DNA from: Alphaproteobacteria bacterium
GTDB taxonomy: Bacteria > Pseudomonadota > Alphaproteobacteria > MPNO01 > VGEU01
Direction of reading: 5' to 3'
Assembly: GCA_016869145.1 (NCBI GenBank)
Contig: VGEU01000014.1
Coordinates: 1 to 49,572 of the forward strand
Length of the DNA: 49,572 bases
The translations under genes were made by a program, and so were the position numbers. Below the pieces are notes generated by a model, which was given only the letters and a program-made list of their open reading frames with translations, was not told the DNA's origin and did not search any database. Shown one piece after another: positions 1 to 9,971 of the stretch (within the stretch, counting starts at the first letter, position 1; every line of letters starts with the position of its first letter).

Positions 1-51
1 CAGCGGCGCAATCAGCGACCACTCGAAATCCGTCAGATCAAAGCGAGCCAT
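1..51 (-). mobile_element. IS5-type transposase, N-terminal fragment cut by window edge
   Basis: Reading leftwards from the ATG at 51-49 gives MARFDLTDFEWSLIAPL. This is the characteristic opening of IS5-family (IS427-like) DDE transposases, which usually begin M-A-R-x-D-L-T-D-x-E-W. Only 17 codons are inside the window, so catalytic residues and the far end of the element cannot be seen. A purine-rich GGAGGA lies about 10 bases upstream of the ATG. The 60 bases between this start and the sucD stop are probably the IS end. In alphaproteobacteria odhA usually follows sucD, but this translation does not resemble OdhA. The family call is recognition of a short motif, so it is moderate in strength. 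Confidence 0.7.
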
Positions 52-113
52 GATCCAAGCCTCCTCCGTTTGGAAGCTTGAATCACATCTCCCGCCTCAG
101 GGGAATCCCATTA
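52..113 (-). mobile_element. Probable IS terminal region abutting the sucD stop codon
   Basis: The bases between the sucD stop codon (TAA on the minus strand, 113-111) and the transposase ATG begin with GGGATTCCCCTGAGG and run into the transposase ribosome-binding site. This is the right length and position for the left end and terminal inverted repeat of an IS5-type element. TAA would fit the short TNA target duplications used by parts of this family, so the target may be the sucD stop itself. The other end is outside the window, so neither the inverted repeat nor the duplication can be confirmed. Confidence 0.45.
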
Positions 114-1001
114 TGAGTACAGGACCTGGGCGTTCAAGACCTTCTTCATCGTGGTGCCGAGGGCGGCCGGGGAGTCGGCCACGTGGATGCCGGCGGCCTT
201 CATGGCCGCGATCTTGTCCTCCGCCCCGCCCTTGCCGCCCGAGATGATGGCGCCGGCATGGCCCATGCGGCGGCCGGGCGGCGCGGTGACGCCGGCGATG
301 AAGCCGACCACCGGCTTCTTCTTGCGCGCGCGCTCGAGGAAGGCGGCCGCGTCCTCCTCGGCCGAGCCGCCGATCTCGCCGATCATGATGATCCCATCGG
401 TCTCGGGATCGTCGAGGAAGAGCTTCAGGCAGTCGATGAAATTGGTGCCATTGACCGGATCGCCGCCGATCCCGACGCAGGTCGACTGGCCGAGACCGGC
501 CGCCGTCGTCTGGGCGACCGCCTCGTAGGTGAGCGTGCCCGAGCGCGACACGATCCCGACCCGGCCGCGGCGGTGGATATGGCCCGGCATGATCCCGATC
601 TTGCACGCGTCGGGCGTGATGATGCCGGGACAGTTGGGGCCGATCAGCCGGGTCGTCGAGCCGGCGAGCGCGCGCTTGACGCGAACCATGTCGAGGACCG
701 GGATGCCCTCGGTGATGCAGACGACGAGCGGCAGGCGCGCATCGACCGCCTCGAGGATGGCATCCGCCGCATAGGGTGGCGGCACGTAGACGACCGAGGC
801 GTTGGCGCCGGTCTCGGCGACAGCGGCCGCCACGGTGTCGAACACCGGCAGATCGAGATGGCGCGTGCCGCCTTTGCCCGGCGTCACGCCGCCGACCATC
901 TTGGTGCCGTAGGCGATGGCCTGCTCGGAGTGGAACGTGCCCTGGGAGCCGGTGAAGCCCTGGCAGATGACCTTGGTGTCGGCGCCGACCAGGATGGCCA
1001 T
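111..1001 (-). CDS. sucD: Succinate-CoA ligase, alpha subunit
   Basis: ADP-forming succinyl-CoA synthetase alpha subunit, which binds CoA and carries the phosphohistidine in the TCA step succinyl-CoA to succinate. The 296-residue length is normal. The N-terminal CoA-binding fold shows [16 protein letters not shown] and GGVTPGKGG. The catalytic His is at about residue 248 in [13 protein letters not shown], and [12 protein letters not shown] precedes it. Its ATG shares one base with the sucC stop (TAATG), so the two are translationally coupled. The last residues (NAQVLYS) look atypical for the family, and the stop codon lies directly at a putative IS end, so the C-terminus may have been slightly altered by insertion. 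Confidence 0.96.
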   Translation of the reverse strand: MAILVGADTKVICQGFTGSQGTFHSEQAIAYGTKMVGGVTPGKGGTRHLDLPVFDTVAAAVAETGANASVVYVPPPYAADAILEAVDARLPLVVCITEGIPVLDMVRVKRALAGSTTRLIGPNCPGIITPDACKIGIMPGHIHRRGRVGIVSRSGTLTYEAVAQTTAAGLGQSTCVGIGGDPVNGTNFIDCLKLFLDDPETDGIIMIGEIGGSAEEDAAAFLERARKKKPVVGFIAGVTAPPGRRMGHAGAIISGGKGGAEDKIAAMKAAGIHVADSPAALGTTMKKVLNAQVLYS

Positions 1002-2170
1002 TATGCCGCCTCCTTCGCCTGGCGGACGACCTGCTGGGCGGCATCGGCGAGGCTGTCGGCCGAGACGATCGGCAGCCCCGAATCGCGGAGCAGCTTCTTG
1101 CCGAGCTCGACATTGGTGCCCTCGAGCCGGACCACGAGCGGCACGTTGAGGCTCACCTCGCGCGCCGCGGCGACCACACCCTCGGCGATCACGTCGCAGC
1201 GCATGATGCCGCCGAAGATGTTGACCAGGATCGCCTCGACATTGGGGTCGGAGAGGATGAGCTTGAACGCCGCGGTGACGCGCTCGCGCGAGGCGCCGCC
1301 GCCGACGTCGAGGAAGTTCGCCGGCGCGCCGCCGTGCAGCTTGATGATGTCCATCGTCGCCATGGCGAGGCCGGCGCCGTTGACCATGCAGCCGATATTG
1401 CCGTCGAGCTTGATGTAGTTGAGGTCGTGCTTGGCCGCCTCGCGCTCCATCGGGTCCTCCTCGTCCTCGTCGCGGAGCTCGAGGAGGTCGCGGTGGCGGA
1501 ACAGCGCGTTGTCGTCGAAGCTCATCTTGGCGTCGAGCGCGATGACGGCGCCGTCCTTGGTGACGACGAGCGGGTTGATCTCGACGATCGAGGCGTCGAG
1601 GTCGACGAAGGCCTTGTACATGCCGGTGAGGAAGTCGACGCAGGCCTGGACCTGCTTGCCCTGGAGGCCGAGCCCGAACGCGACGGTTCGCCCGTGATGC
1701 GGCTGGAAGCCGGTCGCCGGATCGATCTCGACGATCTTGATCCGCTCCGGGGTCTTGGCGGCAACCGCCTCGATGTCCATGCCACCCTCGGTCGAGGCCA
1801 TCAGCGTGACCCGGCTCGAGGCGCGGTCGATCAGCAGGCCGAGATAGAGCTCGCGCGCGATGGCGCAGCCGTCCTCGACATAGATGCGCCTGACCTCGCG
1901 CCCCTGCGGGCCGGTCTGAGGCGTGACCAGGACCTTGCCGATCAGCTCCTTCGCCGCGGCGCGCACGTCCTCGAGCGAGCGGCAGAGCTTGACACCGCCC
2001 GCCTTGCCGCGCCCGCCGGCGTGGATCTGCGCCTTGACGACCCAGATCGGACCGCCGAGGTCGCGCGCCACTTTCTCGGCCTCCTCGACCGTATAGGCGA
2101 CGCCGCCCTTGAGCACGGCGACGCCGTAGCGCTTGAGAAGGCCCTTGGCCTGGTATTCGTGGATGTTCAT
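1001..2170 (-). CDS. sucC: Succinate-CoA ligase, beta subunit
   Basis: Nucleotide-binding beta subunit of succinyl-CoA synthetase, 389 residues, partner of the adjacent sucD. It opens with [16 protein letters not shown], the standard SucC start, so I placed the start at 2170 rather than at the in-frame codon 45 bases upstream. The N-terminal ATP-grasp domain includes a glycine-rich [11 protein letters not shown] segment. The C-terminal flavodoxin-like ligase domain contains [20 protein letters not shown] and [11 protein letters not shown]. It follows mdh after about 100 bases and overlaps sucD by one base, so mdh-sucCD is probably one transcription unit. Cytoplasmic. Confidence 0.96.
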   Translation of the reverse strand: MNIHEYQAKGLLKRYGVAVLKGGVAYTVEEAEKVARDLGGPIWVVKAQIHAGGRGKAGGVKLCRSLEDVRAAAKELIGKVLVTPQTGPQGREVRRIYVEDGCAIARELYLGLLIDRASSRVTLMASTEGGMDIEAVAAKTPERIKIVEIDPATGFQPHHGRTVAFGLGLQGKQVQACVDFLTGMYKAFVDLDASIVEINPLVVTKDGAVIALDAKMSFDDNALFRHRDLLELRDEDEEDPMEREAAKHDLNYIKLDGNIGCMVNGAGLAMATMDIIKLHGGAPANFLDVGGGASRERVTAAFKLILSDPNVEAILVNIFGGIMRCDVIAEGVVAAAREVSLNVPLVVRLEGTNVELGKKLLRDSGLPIVSADSLADAAQQVVRQAKEAA

Positions 2171-2233
2171 CGGGACCGGGCCCTCTGGCCGTGGAAGCCG
2201 CTCGAATAGCCGCAATCGGTATTACAGTCGGTT

Positions 2234-2274
2234 AACCCTCGGCGCAGCTGGGCCGCTCCGCGCGCGCCCGAGGG

Positions 2275-2275
<1 letters not shown>
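2234..2275 (-). terminator. Weak hairpin between mdh and sucC
   Basis: The inverted repeat ACCCTCGG / CCGAGGGT spans 2235-2242 and 2268-2275, overlapping the first base of the mdh stop codon and enclosing a GC-rich loop of 25 bases. On the minus strand it is followed only by TTAACCG, not a real U-tract. It could be an attenuator or an mRNA-stability hairpin separating mdh from sucCD rather than a strong terminator. Confidence 0.35.
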
Positions 2276-3315
<1,040 letters not shown>

Positions 3316-3350
3316 CTAACTAGCGCGATTTCCGATGAAGAGCAAGTAAA

Positions 3351-3394
3351 CGCGCCCGCCCGATTCGCGTCGAGCCGCGAATCGGGCGGGCGCG
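3351..3394 (-). terminator. Strong stem-loop terminator after zapE
   Basis: Perfect 19-bp inverted repeat (arms 3351-3369 and 3376-3394) with the six-base loop TCGAGC, lying 7 bases beyond the zapE stop codon. On the minus strand the stem is followed by TTTACTTGCTCTT, a modest U-rich tail. This is the longest perfect hairpin I found in the window, and it should separate sdh/zapE transcription from mdh. Confidence 0.75.
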
Positions 3395-3401
3395 ACGGTG
3401 G

Positions 3402-4553
3402 TCATGCGGCGCGCTCGGATGCGGGCGCCGAATCACCGTGATGGGGTAGCGCGAGATAGGCCTCGCCCTGCATCTCGAACAGGCGCGAGACCGTGCGCTG
3501 GAACGACTCCGCCTCCTCGCCCGCCGGGCAGAGCGAATCGGGGACGGCCTCCGCCGAGCACACGAGCTTCACCCGATGGTCATAGAGGATGTCGATCAGG
3601 TTGATGAACCGGCGCGCCGGGCCACGCCTTTCGGGCGTGAGGTGCGGGATGTGGGCGAGTATGATCGTATGGTAGCGCTCGGCGATGGCGAGATAGTCGG
3701 CCGCCCCGAGCGCCGCCTCGCAGAGATCGGCGAAGCTGAACCGCGCGACGCCGCGCGCCTGGGCCGGCACGGCGAGTGCGCGCTCGTGGACGATCAGCGT
3801 CTCCGGCCCCGGCGCCGCGCCCTCGATCAGCTGGTCGAAGGCCCGGCCGAGCGCGCGGTCGGCGGCGGGACCGAACGGCGCGTGGTAGAGCGTGAGCCCG
3901 CGGAGCCGCGCCCGGCGGTAATCGGTCGGCCCGTCGAGCATGAGGACGTCGAGCCGCTCCTGGATCAGCGCGATGAAGGGGAGGAACGCACCCCGCTGCA
4001 GGCCGTCCTTGTAGAGATTGTCCGGGACCGTGTTCGACGTCGCAACGACGACGGCGCCGGCCTCCAACAAGGCCGCGAACAGCCGGCCGAGGATCATCGC
4101 ATCCGCGATGTCGCGCACCTGGAATTCGTCGAAACAGAGAAGCCAGCCGGTCTCGACGATCTCGCGCGCGAGGCGCGGAATGGGATCGGTCTCCTGCCGC
4201 CCGCCGCCGGCCCGCCGCCAGGCATGCATCTGGTCGTGCACCTCGAGCATGAAGGCGTGGAAGTGGACGCGGCGCTTCTTCGCGACCGGCGCGGCGGCGA
4301 AGAAGAGATCCATCAGCATCGACTTGCCGCGGCCGACCGGCCCGCACAGATAGAGGCCCTGCGGTGGATCCTCGGCCCGGCGCGCGAGGCCGAACCGCTC
4401 GCGCCAGCCGCCCTTGCCGGTGCGCGGCTCGTAGGCGGCGAGCGCGTTGTGGAGGCTCTGCAGTTTCTCGGCGGCGAGCGCCTGGAGGGGGTCGGCGGTC
4501 ATCGCGCCACTCGCCACCCGGGCGCGATAGGCCGCCAGCGGACCGTCGGTCAT
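3402..4553 (-). CDS. zapE: Cell division protein ZapE (AFG1-like ATPase)
   Basis: AFG1/ZapE-family P-loop ATPase, 383 residues. In E. coli ZapE is a Z-ring-associated ATPase; mitochondrial relatives act in inner-membrane protein quality control. Walker A GPVGRGKS lies at residues 71-78, Walker B LLCFDEF at about 138-144, followed by QVRDIADAM and a sensor-like ATSNTVPDNLY. The N-terminus MTDGPLAAYRARVASG is typical. It is followed by a perfect 19-bp hairpin terminator and sits between sdhB and mdh, a position common in alphaproteobacteria. Confidence 0.92.
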   Translation of the reverse strand: MTDGPLAAYRARVASGAMTADPLQALAAEKLQSLHNALAAYEPRTGKGGWRERFGLARRAEDPPQGLYLCGPVGRGKSMLMDLFFAAAPVAKKRRVHFHAFMLEVHDQMHAWRRAGGGRQETDPIPRLAREIVETGWLLCFDEFQVRDIADAMILGRLFAALLEAGAVVVATSNTVPDNLYKDGLQRGAFLPFIALIQERLDVLMLDGPTDYRRARLRGLTLYHAPFGPAADRALGRAFDQLIEGAAPGPETLIVHERALAVPAQARGVARFSFADLCEAALGAADYLAIAERYHTIILAHIPHLTPERRGPARRFINLIDILYDHRVKLVCSAEAVPDSLCPAGEEAESFQRTVSRLFEMQGEAYLALPHHGDSAPASERAA

Positions 4554-4659
4554 CGGGTTCTCGGGGGCACCGGGATCGAGCTCGGGAACAGGCGGAGGAG
4601 ACGGGCGGAGAGCCTAGGCGGGGCGGGTTAACGGATCGTCGCGGGCCTGCGGCGTCGGA

Positions 4660-5436
4660 TCAGCGCCGCGCCACCATGAGCTTCTTGATCTCGGCGATCG
4701 CCTTGGCCGGATTGAGGCTCTTGGGGCAGGTCTTGGTGCAATTCATGATCGTGTGGCAGCGATAGAGCCGGAACGGGTCCTCGAGCGCATCGAGCCGCTC
4801 GCCGGTGCATTCGTCGCGCGAATCGGCGATCCAGCGATAGGCCTGGAGCAGGATCGCCGGGCCGAGATAGCGGTCGCCGTTCCACCAATAGGACGGGCAC
4901 GACGTCGAGCAGCAGAAGCAGAGGATGCACTCCCAGAGGCCATCGAGCTTCTCGCGCTCCTCCGGCGACTGCAGCCGCTCGCGGTCGGGCGCCGGCGACT
5001 TGGTCTTGAGCCAGGGCTCGATCGAGGAATACTGCGCGATGATCGTCGTGAGGTCGGGCACGAGGTCCTTCACCACCGACATGTGCGGCAGCGGATAGAC
5101 CTTCACATCGCCCGCGACGTCGGCGATGTACTTGGTGCAGGCGAGCGTGTTGGTGCCGTCGATGTTCATCGCGCAGCTGCCGCACACGCCCTCGCGGCAG
5201 GAGCGGCGGAAGGTGAGCGTCGAATCCTGCTCGTTCTTGATCTTGATGATCGCGTCGAGGACCATCGGTCCGCACTTGTCGAGATCGACCTCGTAGGTGT
5301 CGACGCGCGGCGTCTCGCCCGAATCCGGGTCCCAGCGATAGATGCGGAAGGTCTTCGGGCGCGCCGCGCCATCGGGCCGCGGATGGCGCTGGCCCTCACG
5401 GATGCGGGAGTTGGCGGGCAAAGAGAACTCGGCCAT
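4660..5436 (-). CDS. sdhB: Succinate dehydrogenase iron-sulfur subunit
   Basis: Iron-sulfur subunit of complex II, 258 residues. It carries electrons from the SdhA FAD to ubiquinone through [2Fe-2S], [4Fe-4S] and [3Fe-4S] centres. All three cysteine sets are visible: [16 protein letters not shown], then [17 protein letters not shown], then [17 protein letters not shown]. The start at [12 protein letters not shown] has GAGAGGG about 6 bases upstream; a longer in-frame form starting at 5487 would run into the end of sdhA. It begins 10 bases after the sdhA stop, so it is part of the sdhCDAB operon. Confidence 0.96.
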   Translation of the reverse strand: MAEFSLPANSRIREGQRHPRPDGAARPKTFRIYRWDPDSGETPRVDTYEVDLDKCGPMVLDAIIKIKNEQDSTLTFRRSCREGVCGSCAMNIDGTNTLACTKYIADVAGDVKVYPLPHMSVVKDLVPDLTTIIAQYSSIEPWLKTKSPAPDRERLQSPEEREKLDGLWECILCFCCSTSCPSYWWNGDRYLGPAILLQAYRWIADSRDECTGERLDALEDPFRLYRCHTIMNCTKTCPKSLNPAKAIAEIKKLMVARR

Positions 5437-5446
5437 CGCGTCCCTC

Positions 5447-7240
5447 TCAGTACACCCGCGCCTTGGGCGGAAAGGACTGCACCTCATTGGTGAGCGTCGT
5501 CTGCGTCACCGGCTTGTAGTCGAACCGCACGCGGCCTTTGTCGTCGAGCCAGGTGAAGGTGTGCTTCATCCAGTTGACGTCGTCGCGCTCGGGATGGTCC
5601 TCGCGCGCGTGCGCGCCGCGGCTCTCCTTCCGGTTGGCGGCGGCCTCGATCGAGACGACGGCCTGGGCGATCAGGTTCTGGAACTCGAGCGTCTCGGCGA
5701 GATCGGAGTTCCAGATCATCGACCGGTCGCCCACCTGCAACGCGCCCGACTTCTCCCATACCTGGGAGAGCTTCTTGCGCCCCTCGTCGAGGATCTCGCC
5801 GGTACGGAACACGGCGCAGAAGTTCTGCATGATCTGCTGCATCTCGAGCCGGAGCGCGGCCGTCGGCATGCCTCCCTTGGCGTGGCGGGTCTTGTCGAGC
5901 CGCGCGACCGCCTGGTCGCCCGCGTCCCGTGGCAACGGCTTCTGCGGCGCGCCCGCGCTCACCACCTCGGCGCAGCGCTCGGCGGCGGCGCGGCCGAACA
6001 CGACGAGATCGAGGAGCGAGTTGGAGCCGAGCCGGTTCGCACCGTGCACCGAGACGCAGGCCGCCTCGCCCACCGCCATCAGACCGGGAACGACACGCGA
6101 TTTGTCGCCGTTGACCGGGATCACCGCCTCGCCGCGGTAATTGGTTGGCACGCCGCCCATGTTGTAGTGGACGGTCGGCAGCACCGGGATCGGCTCCTTG
6201 GTGACGTCGACATTGGCGAAGATGCGCGCGGTCTCGGCGATCCCCGGCAGCCGCTGGTGGATGATCGCGGGATCGAGATGCTCGAGGTGGAGGTGGATGT
6301 GATCCTTGAGCGGGCCGCAGCCGCGTCCCTCGCGGATCTCGATCGTCATCGAGCGCGAGACGACATCGCGCGAGGCGAGGTCCTTCACGTGCGGCGCATA
6401 GCGTTCCATGAAGCGCTCGCCAGCCGAGTTCGTGACATAGCCGCCCTCGCCGCGCACGCCCTCGGTGATCAGGCAGCCGGCGCCGTAGATGCCGGTCGGG
6501 TGAAACTGGATGAACTCCATGTCCTCGAGCGGCAGACCGGCGCGGAGCACCATCGCGTTGCCGTCGCCCGTCTGCGAGTGCGCGCCGGTGCACGAGAAGT
6601 AGCAGCGGCCATAGCCGCCGGTCGCGATCACCGTCATGTGCGCGATGAAGCGGTGCAGCGTGCCGTCGTCAAAGTTCCATGCGACGCAGCCGCGGCAGGC
6701 GCCGTCCGGGTCCATGATCAGGTCGATCGCGAAATACTCGATGAAGAACTCCGCGTCGTGCTTGAGCGACTGCTGGTAGAGCGTGTGCAGGATGGCGTGG
6801 CCGGTGCGGTCGGCGGCGGCGGCGGTGCGCTGCGCGGGCGGGCCCTCGCCGTATTTCGTCGTCATGCCGCCGAACGGCCGCTGATAGATCTTTCCCGACG
6901 GCGTGCGCGAGAACGGGACGCCGAAATGCTCGAGCTCGACCACCGCGTCCATCGCGTTCCGGCACATGAACTCGATCGCGTCCTGGTCGCCGAGCCAGTC
7001 GGCGCCCTTGACGGTGTCGTACATGTGCCAGCGCCAGTCGTCCTCGCTCATGTTGCCGAGCGCCGCCGAGATGCCGCCCTGCGCCGCGACCGTGTGGCTT
7101 CGCGTCGGGAACACCTTGGTGATGCACGCGGTCTTGAGGCCCTTGACCGCGAGCCCCATCGTCGCGCGGAGTCCGGCGCCACCGGCGCCGATGACGAGGA
7201 CGTCGTAGACGTGGTCGACGATTTCGTAGGCCTTGGTCAT
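5447..7240 (-). CDS. sdhA: Succinate dehydrogenase flavoprotein subunit
   Basis: Catalytic flavoprotein of complex II, 597 residues, oxidising succinate to fumarate. The FAD-binding GAGGAG is at residues 18-23. The covalent FAD-linking His is in [11 protein letters not shown] (about His49). Substrate-site motifs [39 protein letters not shown] and the C-terminal [13 protein letters not shown] are all present, so it should be fully functional. The start [14 protein letters not shown] was chosen because the frame stays open far upstream into sdhD without family similarity. Compare the second, non-canonical homologue at 42102-43826. Confidence 0.97.
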   Translation of the reverse strand: MTKAYEIVDHVYDVLVIGAGGAGLRATMGLAVKGLKTACITKVFPTRSHTVAAQGGISAALGNMSEDDWRWHMYDTVKGADWLGDQDAIEFMCRNAMDAVVELEHFGVPFSRTPSGKIYQRPFGGMTTKYGEGPPAQRTAAAADRTGHAILHTLYQQSLKHDAEFFIEYFAIDLIMDPDGACRGCVAWNFDDGTLHRFIAHMTVIATGGYGRCYFSCTGAHSQTGDGNAMVLRAGLPLEDMEFIQFHPTGIYGAGCLITEGVRGEGGYVTNSAGERFMERYAPHVKDLASRDVVSRSMTIEIREGRGCGPLKDHIHLHLEHLDPAIIHQRLPGIAETARIFANVDVTKEPIPVLPTVHYNMGGVPTNYRGEAVIPVNGDKSRVVPGLMAVGEAACVSVHGANRLGSNSLLDLVVFGRAAAERCAEVVSAGAPQKPLPRDAGDQAVARLDKTRHAKGGMPTAALRLEMQQIMQNFCAVFRTGEILDEGRKKLSQVWEKSGALQVGDRSMIWNSDLAETLEFQNLIAQAVVSIEAAANRKESRGAHAREDHPERDDVNWMKHTFTWLDDKGRVRFDYKPVTQTTLTNEVQSFPPKARVY

Positions 7241-7245
7241 TCCAT

Positions 7246-7626
7246 TCAGCCCTTGACCGCGATCCGCACCACCGCGAACACGGCGGCGACGCCGAGCGCG
7301 AAGGCCGCGAGCTTGACGAGGACGAGGACGACGACCTTGGTCCCTTCGTGGTGGACGTAGTCCTCGATCACCGTCTGCATGCCGAGCTGCGCATGATGAA
7401 ATGTCGCGATTACAAGAAGGATTAACAAGATCGCGACCACGGGGTTGGCCACCCAGGCGAGGACGGCGGCGTGCCCGGCGCCAGCCATCGCGGCGATCGA
7501 GGCGACGAACCAGATCGTGAGCGGCACCAGCGCGGCGGCCGTGATGCGCTGCGCCCACCAGTGCGCGGTGCCGTCCTTGGCGGCGCCGAGGCCGCGGACG
7601 CGCCCGAGCGGCGAGCGAAGGGTCAT
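7246..7626 (-). CDS. sdhD: Succinate dehydrogenase membrane anchor subunit D
   Basis: Small membrane anchor of complex II, 126 residues with three hydrophobic segments. It contributes to haem b and quinone binding together with Sdh[16 protein letters not shown] and the [21 protein letters not shown] stretch (His and Asp-Tyr residues) match SdhD features. The ATG overlaps the sdhC stop in an ATGA arrangement, and the stop is five bases before sdhA, so the four subunits are coupled. Confidence 0.93.
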   Translation of the reverse strand: MTLRSPLGRVRGLGAAKDGTAHWWAQRITAAALVPLTIWFVASIAAMAGAGHAAVLAWVANPVVAILLILLVIATFHHAQLGMQTVIEDYVHHEGTKVVVLVLVKLAAFALGVAAVFAVVRIAVKG

Positions 7627-8021
7627 GACGCGCCTCCGAGCGAGGCATAGGCCCAGATCCAGGAGACCGCCGTCAGCGCCACGGCACCCGCGATCGCGGT
7701 CCAACCCGATTTGGTGACGGTCGGGATATCGAAGCCGTAGCCCGCGTCCCAGAACAGATGCCGGATGCCGCAGCAGAGATGGAAGAAGAGCGCGAACGAC
7801 CAGCCGAGGAGGAGAAGCTGGCCGATCCAGGACCTGAGGACGCCCTGCACGGTCGCGAAGGGACCGGGGCCCGCGGCGGCGGCGACCAGCCACCAGACGA
7901 GGACCAGCGTGCCGACGACGAGCGCGATCCCGGTCGCTCGATGGGTGATCGAGAGGACCGAGGTTATCTGGGGCTTATAGACCTGGAGGTGCGGCGAGAG
8001 GGGACGGTTCGCCTTGTTCAT
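7623..8021 (-). CDS. sdhC: Succinate dehydrogenase cytochrome b556 subunit
   Basis: Cytochrome b subunit anchoring complex II to the inner membrane, 132 residues with three membrane helices. [18 protein letters not shown] is the classical SdhC opening. SITHRATG holds the conserved Ser and Arg of the quinone site, and [12 protein letters not shown] includes the expected haem-ligand His. It is the first gene of sdhCDAB, and a candidate promoter lies about 50 bases upstream. Confidence 0.95.
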   Translation of the reverse strand: MNKANRPLSPHLQVYKPQITSVLSITHRATGIALVVGTLVLVWWLVAAAAGPGPFATVQGVLRSWIGQLLLLGWSFALFFHLCCGIRHLFWDAGYGFDIPTVTKSGWTAIAGAVALTAVSWIWAYASLGGAS

Positions 8022-8073
8022 CGAGGGGCCTTCGGACCGACGAGGTCAGCGCCGGAAAGCGGCGCGGAACCGT

Positions 8074-8102
8074 CCTTTAGACCCCGGGGCCGGACAAGTC
8101 AA
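8074..8102 (-). promoter_or_regulatory. Candidate sigma-70 promoter for sdhCDAB
   Basis: On the minus strand TTGACT (8102-8097) is followed after 17 bases by TAAAGG (8079-8074). The -35 matches five of six consensus bases, the -10 only three. The spacing is ideal, and the element sits about 50 bases before the sdhC start in a 132-base gene-free gap. No terminator with a U-tract separates it from sdhC. Confidence 0.4.
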
Positions 8103-8153
8103 TTGTAGCGCCGGCCGGGATTCGGGCCGGCCGCGAATCGGTGCCGGATGAGC

Positions 8154-9035
8154 TCAGGCCGCACCCTTCTCCATCGCAGCGATCGTGTCGGCGAGCGCGA
8201 CCAGCCGCTCGGCCTCGACGACGTGGAGGCCTTCGATCAGCTTGCCGTCGACGACGGTGACGCCCTTACCCTCGGCCGCCGCCGCACGATGGGCGGCCGC
8301 GATCCTCCGCGCCCAGGCGATATCATCGGCCGACGGGCCATAGATGCGGTTGGCGGCCTCGATCGTCTTCGGATGGATCAGCGTCTTGCCGTCAAACCCG
8401 TAGGCGCGCCCCTGACGGCAGGATTCGGCGAAGCCCTCGTCGTCGGCGAGATCGAAATGCGGCGCGTCGAGAACCGCGAGCCTATGCGCGCGCGCGGTGA
8501 GAATGACGAGACCGATCGAGGTGAGGAGCGGCAGACGGTCCTTGGTGTGGAGCGCATGGAGCTCCTTCGACAGATCGGCCGACCCGAGGAGGAGCGCGCC
8601 GAGCCGCGCGCTCGCGCCGGCGATCTCGCGCGCATCGAGGACGCCGAGTGGCGTCTCGATCATGCACCAGATGCCGAGACCGGCCGGCGCCCCGGCATTG
8701 CCGAGGAGACCGGCAGCACGGCGCACCGTCTCCTTGCCGTCGACCTTGGGGATCAGGATCGCATCGGCACCGGAGCCCGCGAGCATGCGGAGGTCGGTCT
8801 CGAACCACGGCGAACCGATGCCGTTGATCCGGATCACGAGCTCGCGGCGGCCGTAGCCGCCGGCCTTGATGGCCGAGGCGATGCGCGCCCGCGCCTCGTC
8901 CTTCATCTCCGGCGCGACGCCGTCCTCGAGATCGAAGATGAGGACGTCGGCGGCGAGCGTTCTGCCCTTCTCGAGCGCGCGCGCGTTCGATCCCGGCATG
9001 TAGAGCGCGCTGCGGCGCGGCCTCGGCGTGGGCAT
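8154..9035 (-). CDS. CitE-like HpcH/HpaI lyase (malyl-CoA lyase/thioesterase type)
   Basis: CoA-ester lyase of the HpcH/HpaI aldolase/citrate lyase beta family, 293 residues, a Mg-dependent TIM barrel. Family marks are RSALYMPGSNARALEK at the N-terminus, the metal/substrate segment LIFDLEDGVAPEMKDEAR, MIETPLGVLDAREIA (conserved Glu) and HPKTIEAAN. In Rhodobacter a family member near the sdh genes encodes (3S)-malyl-CoA thioesterase (mcl2), so that or a malyl-CoA lyase is the most likely activity; sequence alone does not separate them. It precedes sdhC on the same strand. A GAGGA ribosome-binding site supports this start. Confidence 0.85.
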   Translation of the reverse strand: MPTPRPRRSALYMPGSNARALEKGRTLAADVLIFDLEDGVAPEMKDEARARIASAIKAGGYGRRELVIRINGIGSPWFETDLRMLAGSGADAILIPKVDGKETVRRAAGLLGNAGAPAGLGIWCMIETPLGVLDAREIAGASARLGALLLGSADLSKELHALHTKDRLPLLTSIGLVILTARAHRLAVLDAPHFDLADDEGFAESCRQGRAYGFDGKTLIHPKTIEAANRIYGPSADDIAWARRIAAAHRAAAAEGKGVTVVDGKLIEGLHVVEAERLVALADTIAAMEKGAA

Positions 9036-9109
9036 GGCGTCCTCGATCCCCAGAGCGGTCCGGTCCGACTATACTGAGCGCCCGTGCCGCCGCCAACGTG
9101 ACCGCGACC

Positions 9110-9967
9110 ATGAACGTCCTGTCGATCCAGTCGCACGTCGTCTACGGCCATGTCGGCAATCAGGCCGCGACGCTCCCGTTGCAGCGGCTCGGCCATGCCG
9201 TGTGGCCGATCCACACGGTGCGGTTCTCGAACCATCCCGGCCACGGCGGCTTCGCCGGTCGCGCGACCGAGCCGGCCGAGATCGTCGATCTGGTGCAGGG
9301 GCTCGAGGCGCGCGGCTTCCTCGCCCGCTGCGATGCCGTCCTCTCGGGCTATGTCGGCGCGCCGGAAACCGTCGGCGCGATCGCGGCGGCGGTCGACCGG
9401 GTCAAGGCGGCAAACCCGGACGCCGTCTATTGCTGCGATCCGGTGATCGGCGATGCCGAACGCGGCGCCTTCGTCCGCGCCGGTGTCGCCGAGGCGCTGG
9501 TCGCCGAGGCCATCCCGCGCGCCGACATCCTCATGCCCAACGCGTTCGAGGCGGCGCGGATCAGCGGCATCGACCCCGCTTCGCTCGCCGACGCCGCGGA
9601 TGCCGCCGCCCAGCTCCGCGCCCGCGGTCCCGGGATCGTCGTGATCAAGAGCCTCGCGCGGTCCGACGCACCTCAGGGCGAGATCGAGACGTTTGCGACC
9701 GACGGCGCCGCGACCTGGCTCGCGGCCGCGCCGCGTCTCGACCTCGGCCGGCGCCCGGACGGGGCGGGCGACCTCTTCGCCGCGATCTTCCTCGGCCATT
9801 GGCTCGACCATCGCGACCTCCGAAGCGCCCTCGGCGCGGCGGCGGCCGCGGTCCACGGCGTCCTCGCCCGCACGCTGGCGTGCGGCACCGACGAGCTCGC
9901 GCTGATCGTGGCGCAGGACGAGATCGTCGCGCCCACCCGCCCGGTGCTGCCGGTCCGGATCGGCTAG
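9110..9967 (+). CDS. pdxY: Pyridoxal kinase PdxY
   Basis: Ribokinase-superfamily pyridoxal kinase of the vitamin B6 salvage pathway, phosphorylating pyridoxal with ATP. The N-terminal MNVLSIQSHVVYGHVGNQAA closely follows PdxY/PdxK. CDPVIGD is the Mg-ATP region, and DGAGDLFAA holds the catalytic Asp (about Asp221, variant of the usual GTGD). It is 285 residues from this ATG; a GTG four codons upstream is an alternative, and neither has a strong ribosome-binding site. It converges with the glycosyltransferase gene, leaving four bases between the stops. Confidence 0.9.
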   Translation: MNVLSIQSHVVYGHVGNQAATLPLQRLGHAVWPIHTVRFSNHPGHGGFAGRATEPAEIVDLVQGLEARGFLARCDAVLSGYVGAPETVGAIAAAVDRVKAANPDAVYCCDPVIGDAERGAFVRAGVAEALVAEAIPRADILMPNAFEAARISGIDPASLADAADAAAQLRARGPGIVVIKSLARSDAPQGEIETFATDGAATWLAAAPRLDLGRRPDGAGDLFAAIFLGHWLDHRDLRSALGAAAAAVHGVLARTLACGTDELALIVAQDEIVAPTRPVLPVRIG

Positions 9968-9971
9968 CCCG

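Noticed and set aside
1-51. Start of odhA (2-oxoglutarate dehydrogenase E1), as expected after sucD
   Set aside because: The 17 visible residues fit an IS5-type transposase start and not an OdhA N-terminus.
183-1418. Long open frame on the plus strand opposite sucC/sucD
   Set aside because: It is antisense to two well-conserved genes and rich in Arg/Ala/Asp, as expected from codon bias in GC-rich DNA.
5447-7648. SdhA with a 136-residue N-terminal extension
   Set aside because: The extension is an out-of-frame reading of sdhD; the true start is [14 protein letters not shown] at 7240.
8110-8131. Terminator after the CitE-like gene (GCCGGCC / GGCCGGC)
   Set aside because: The stem is short and not followed by T residues on the minus strand; it may simply reflect GC-rich sequence.
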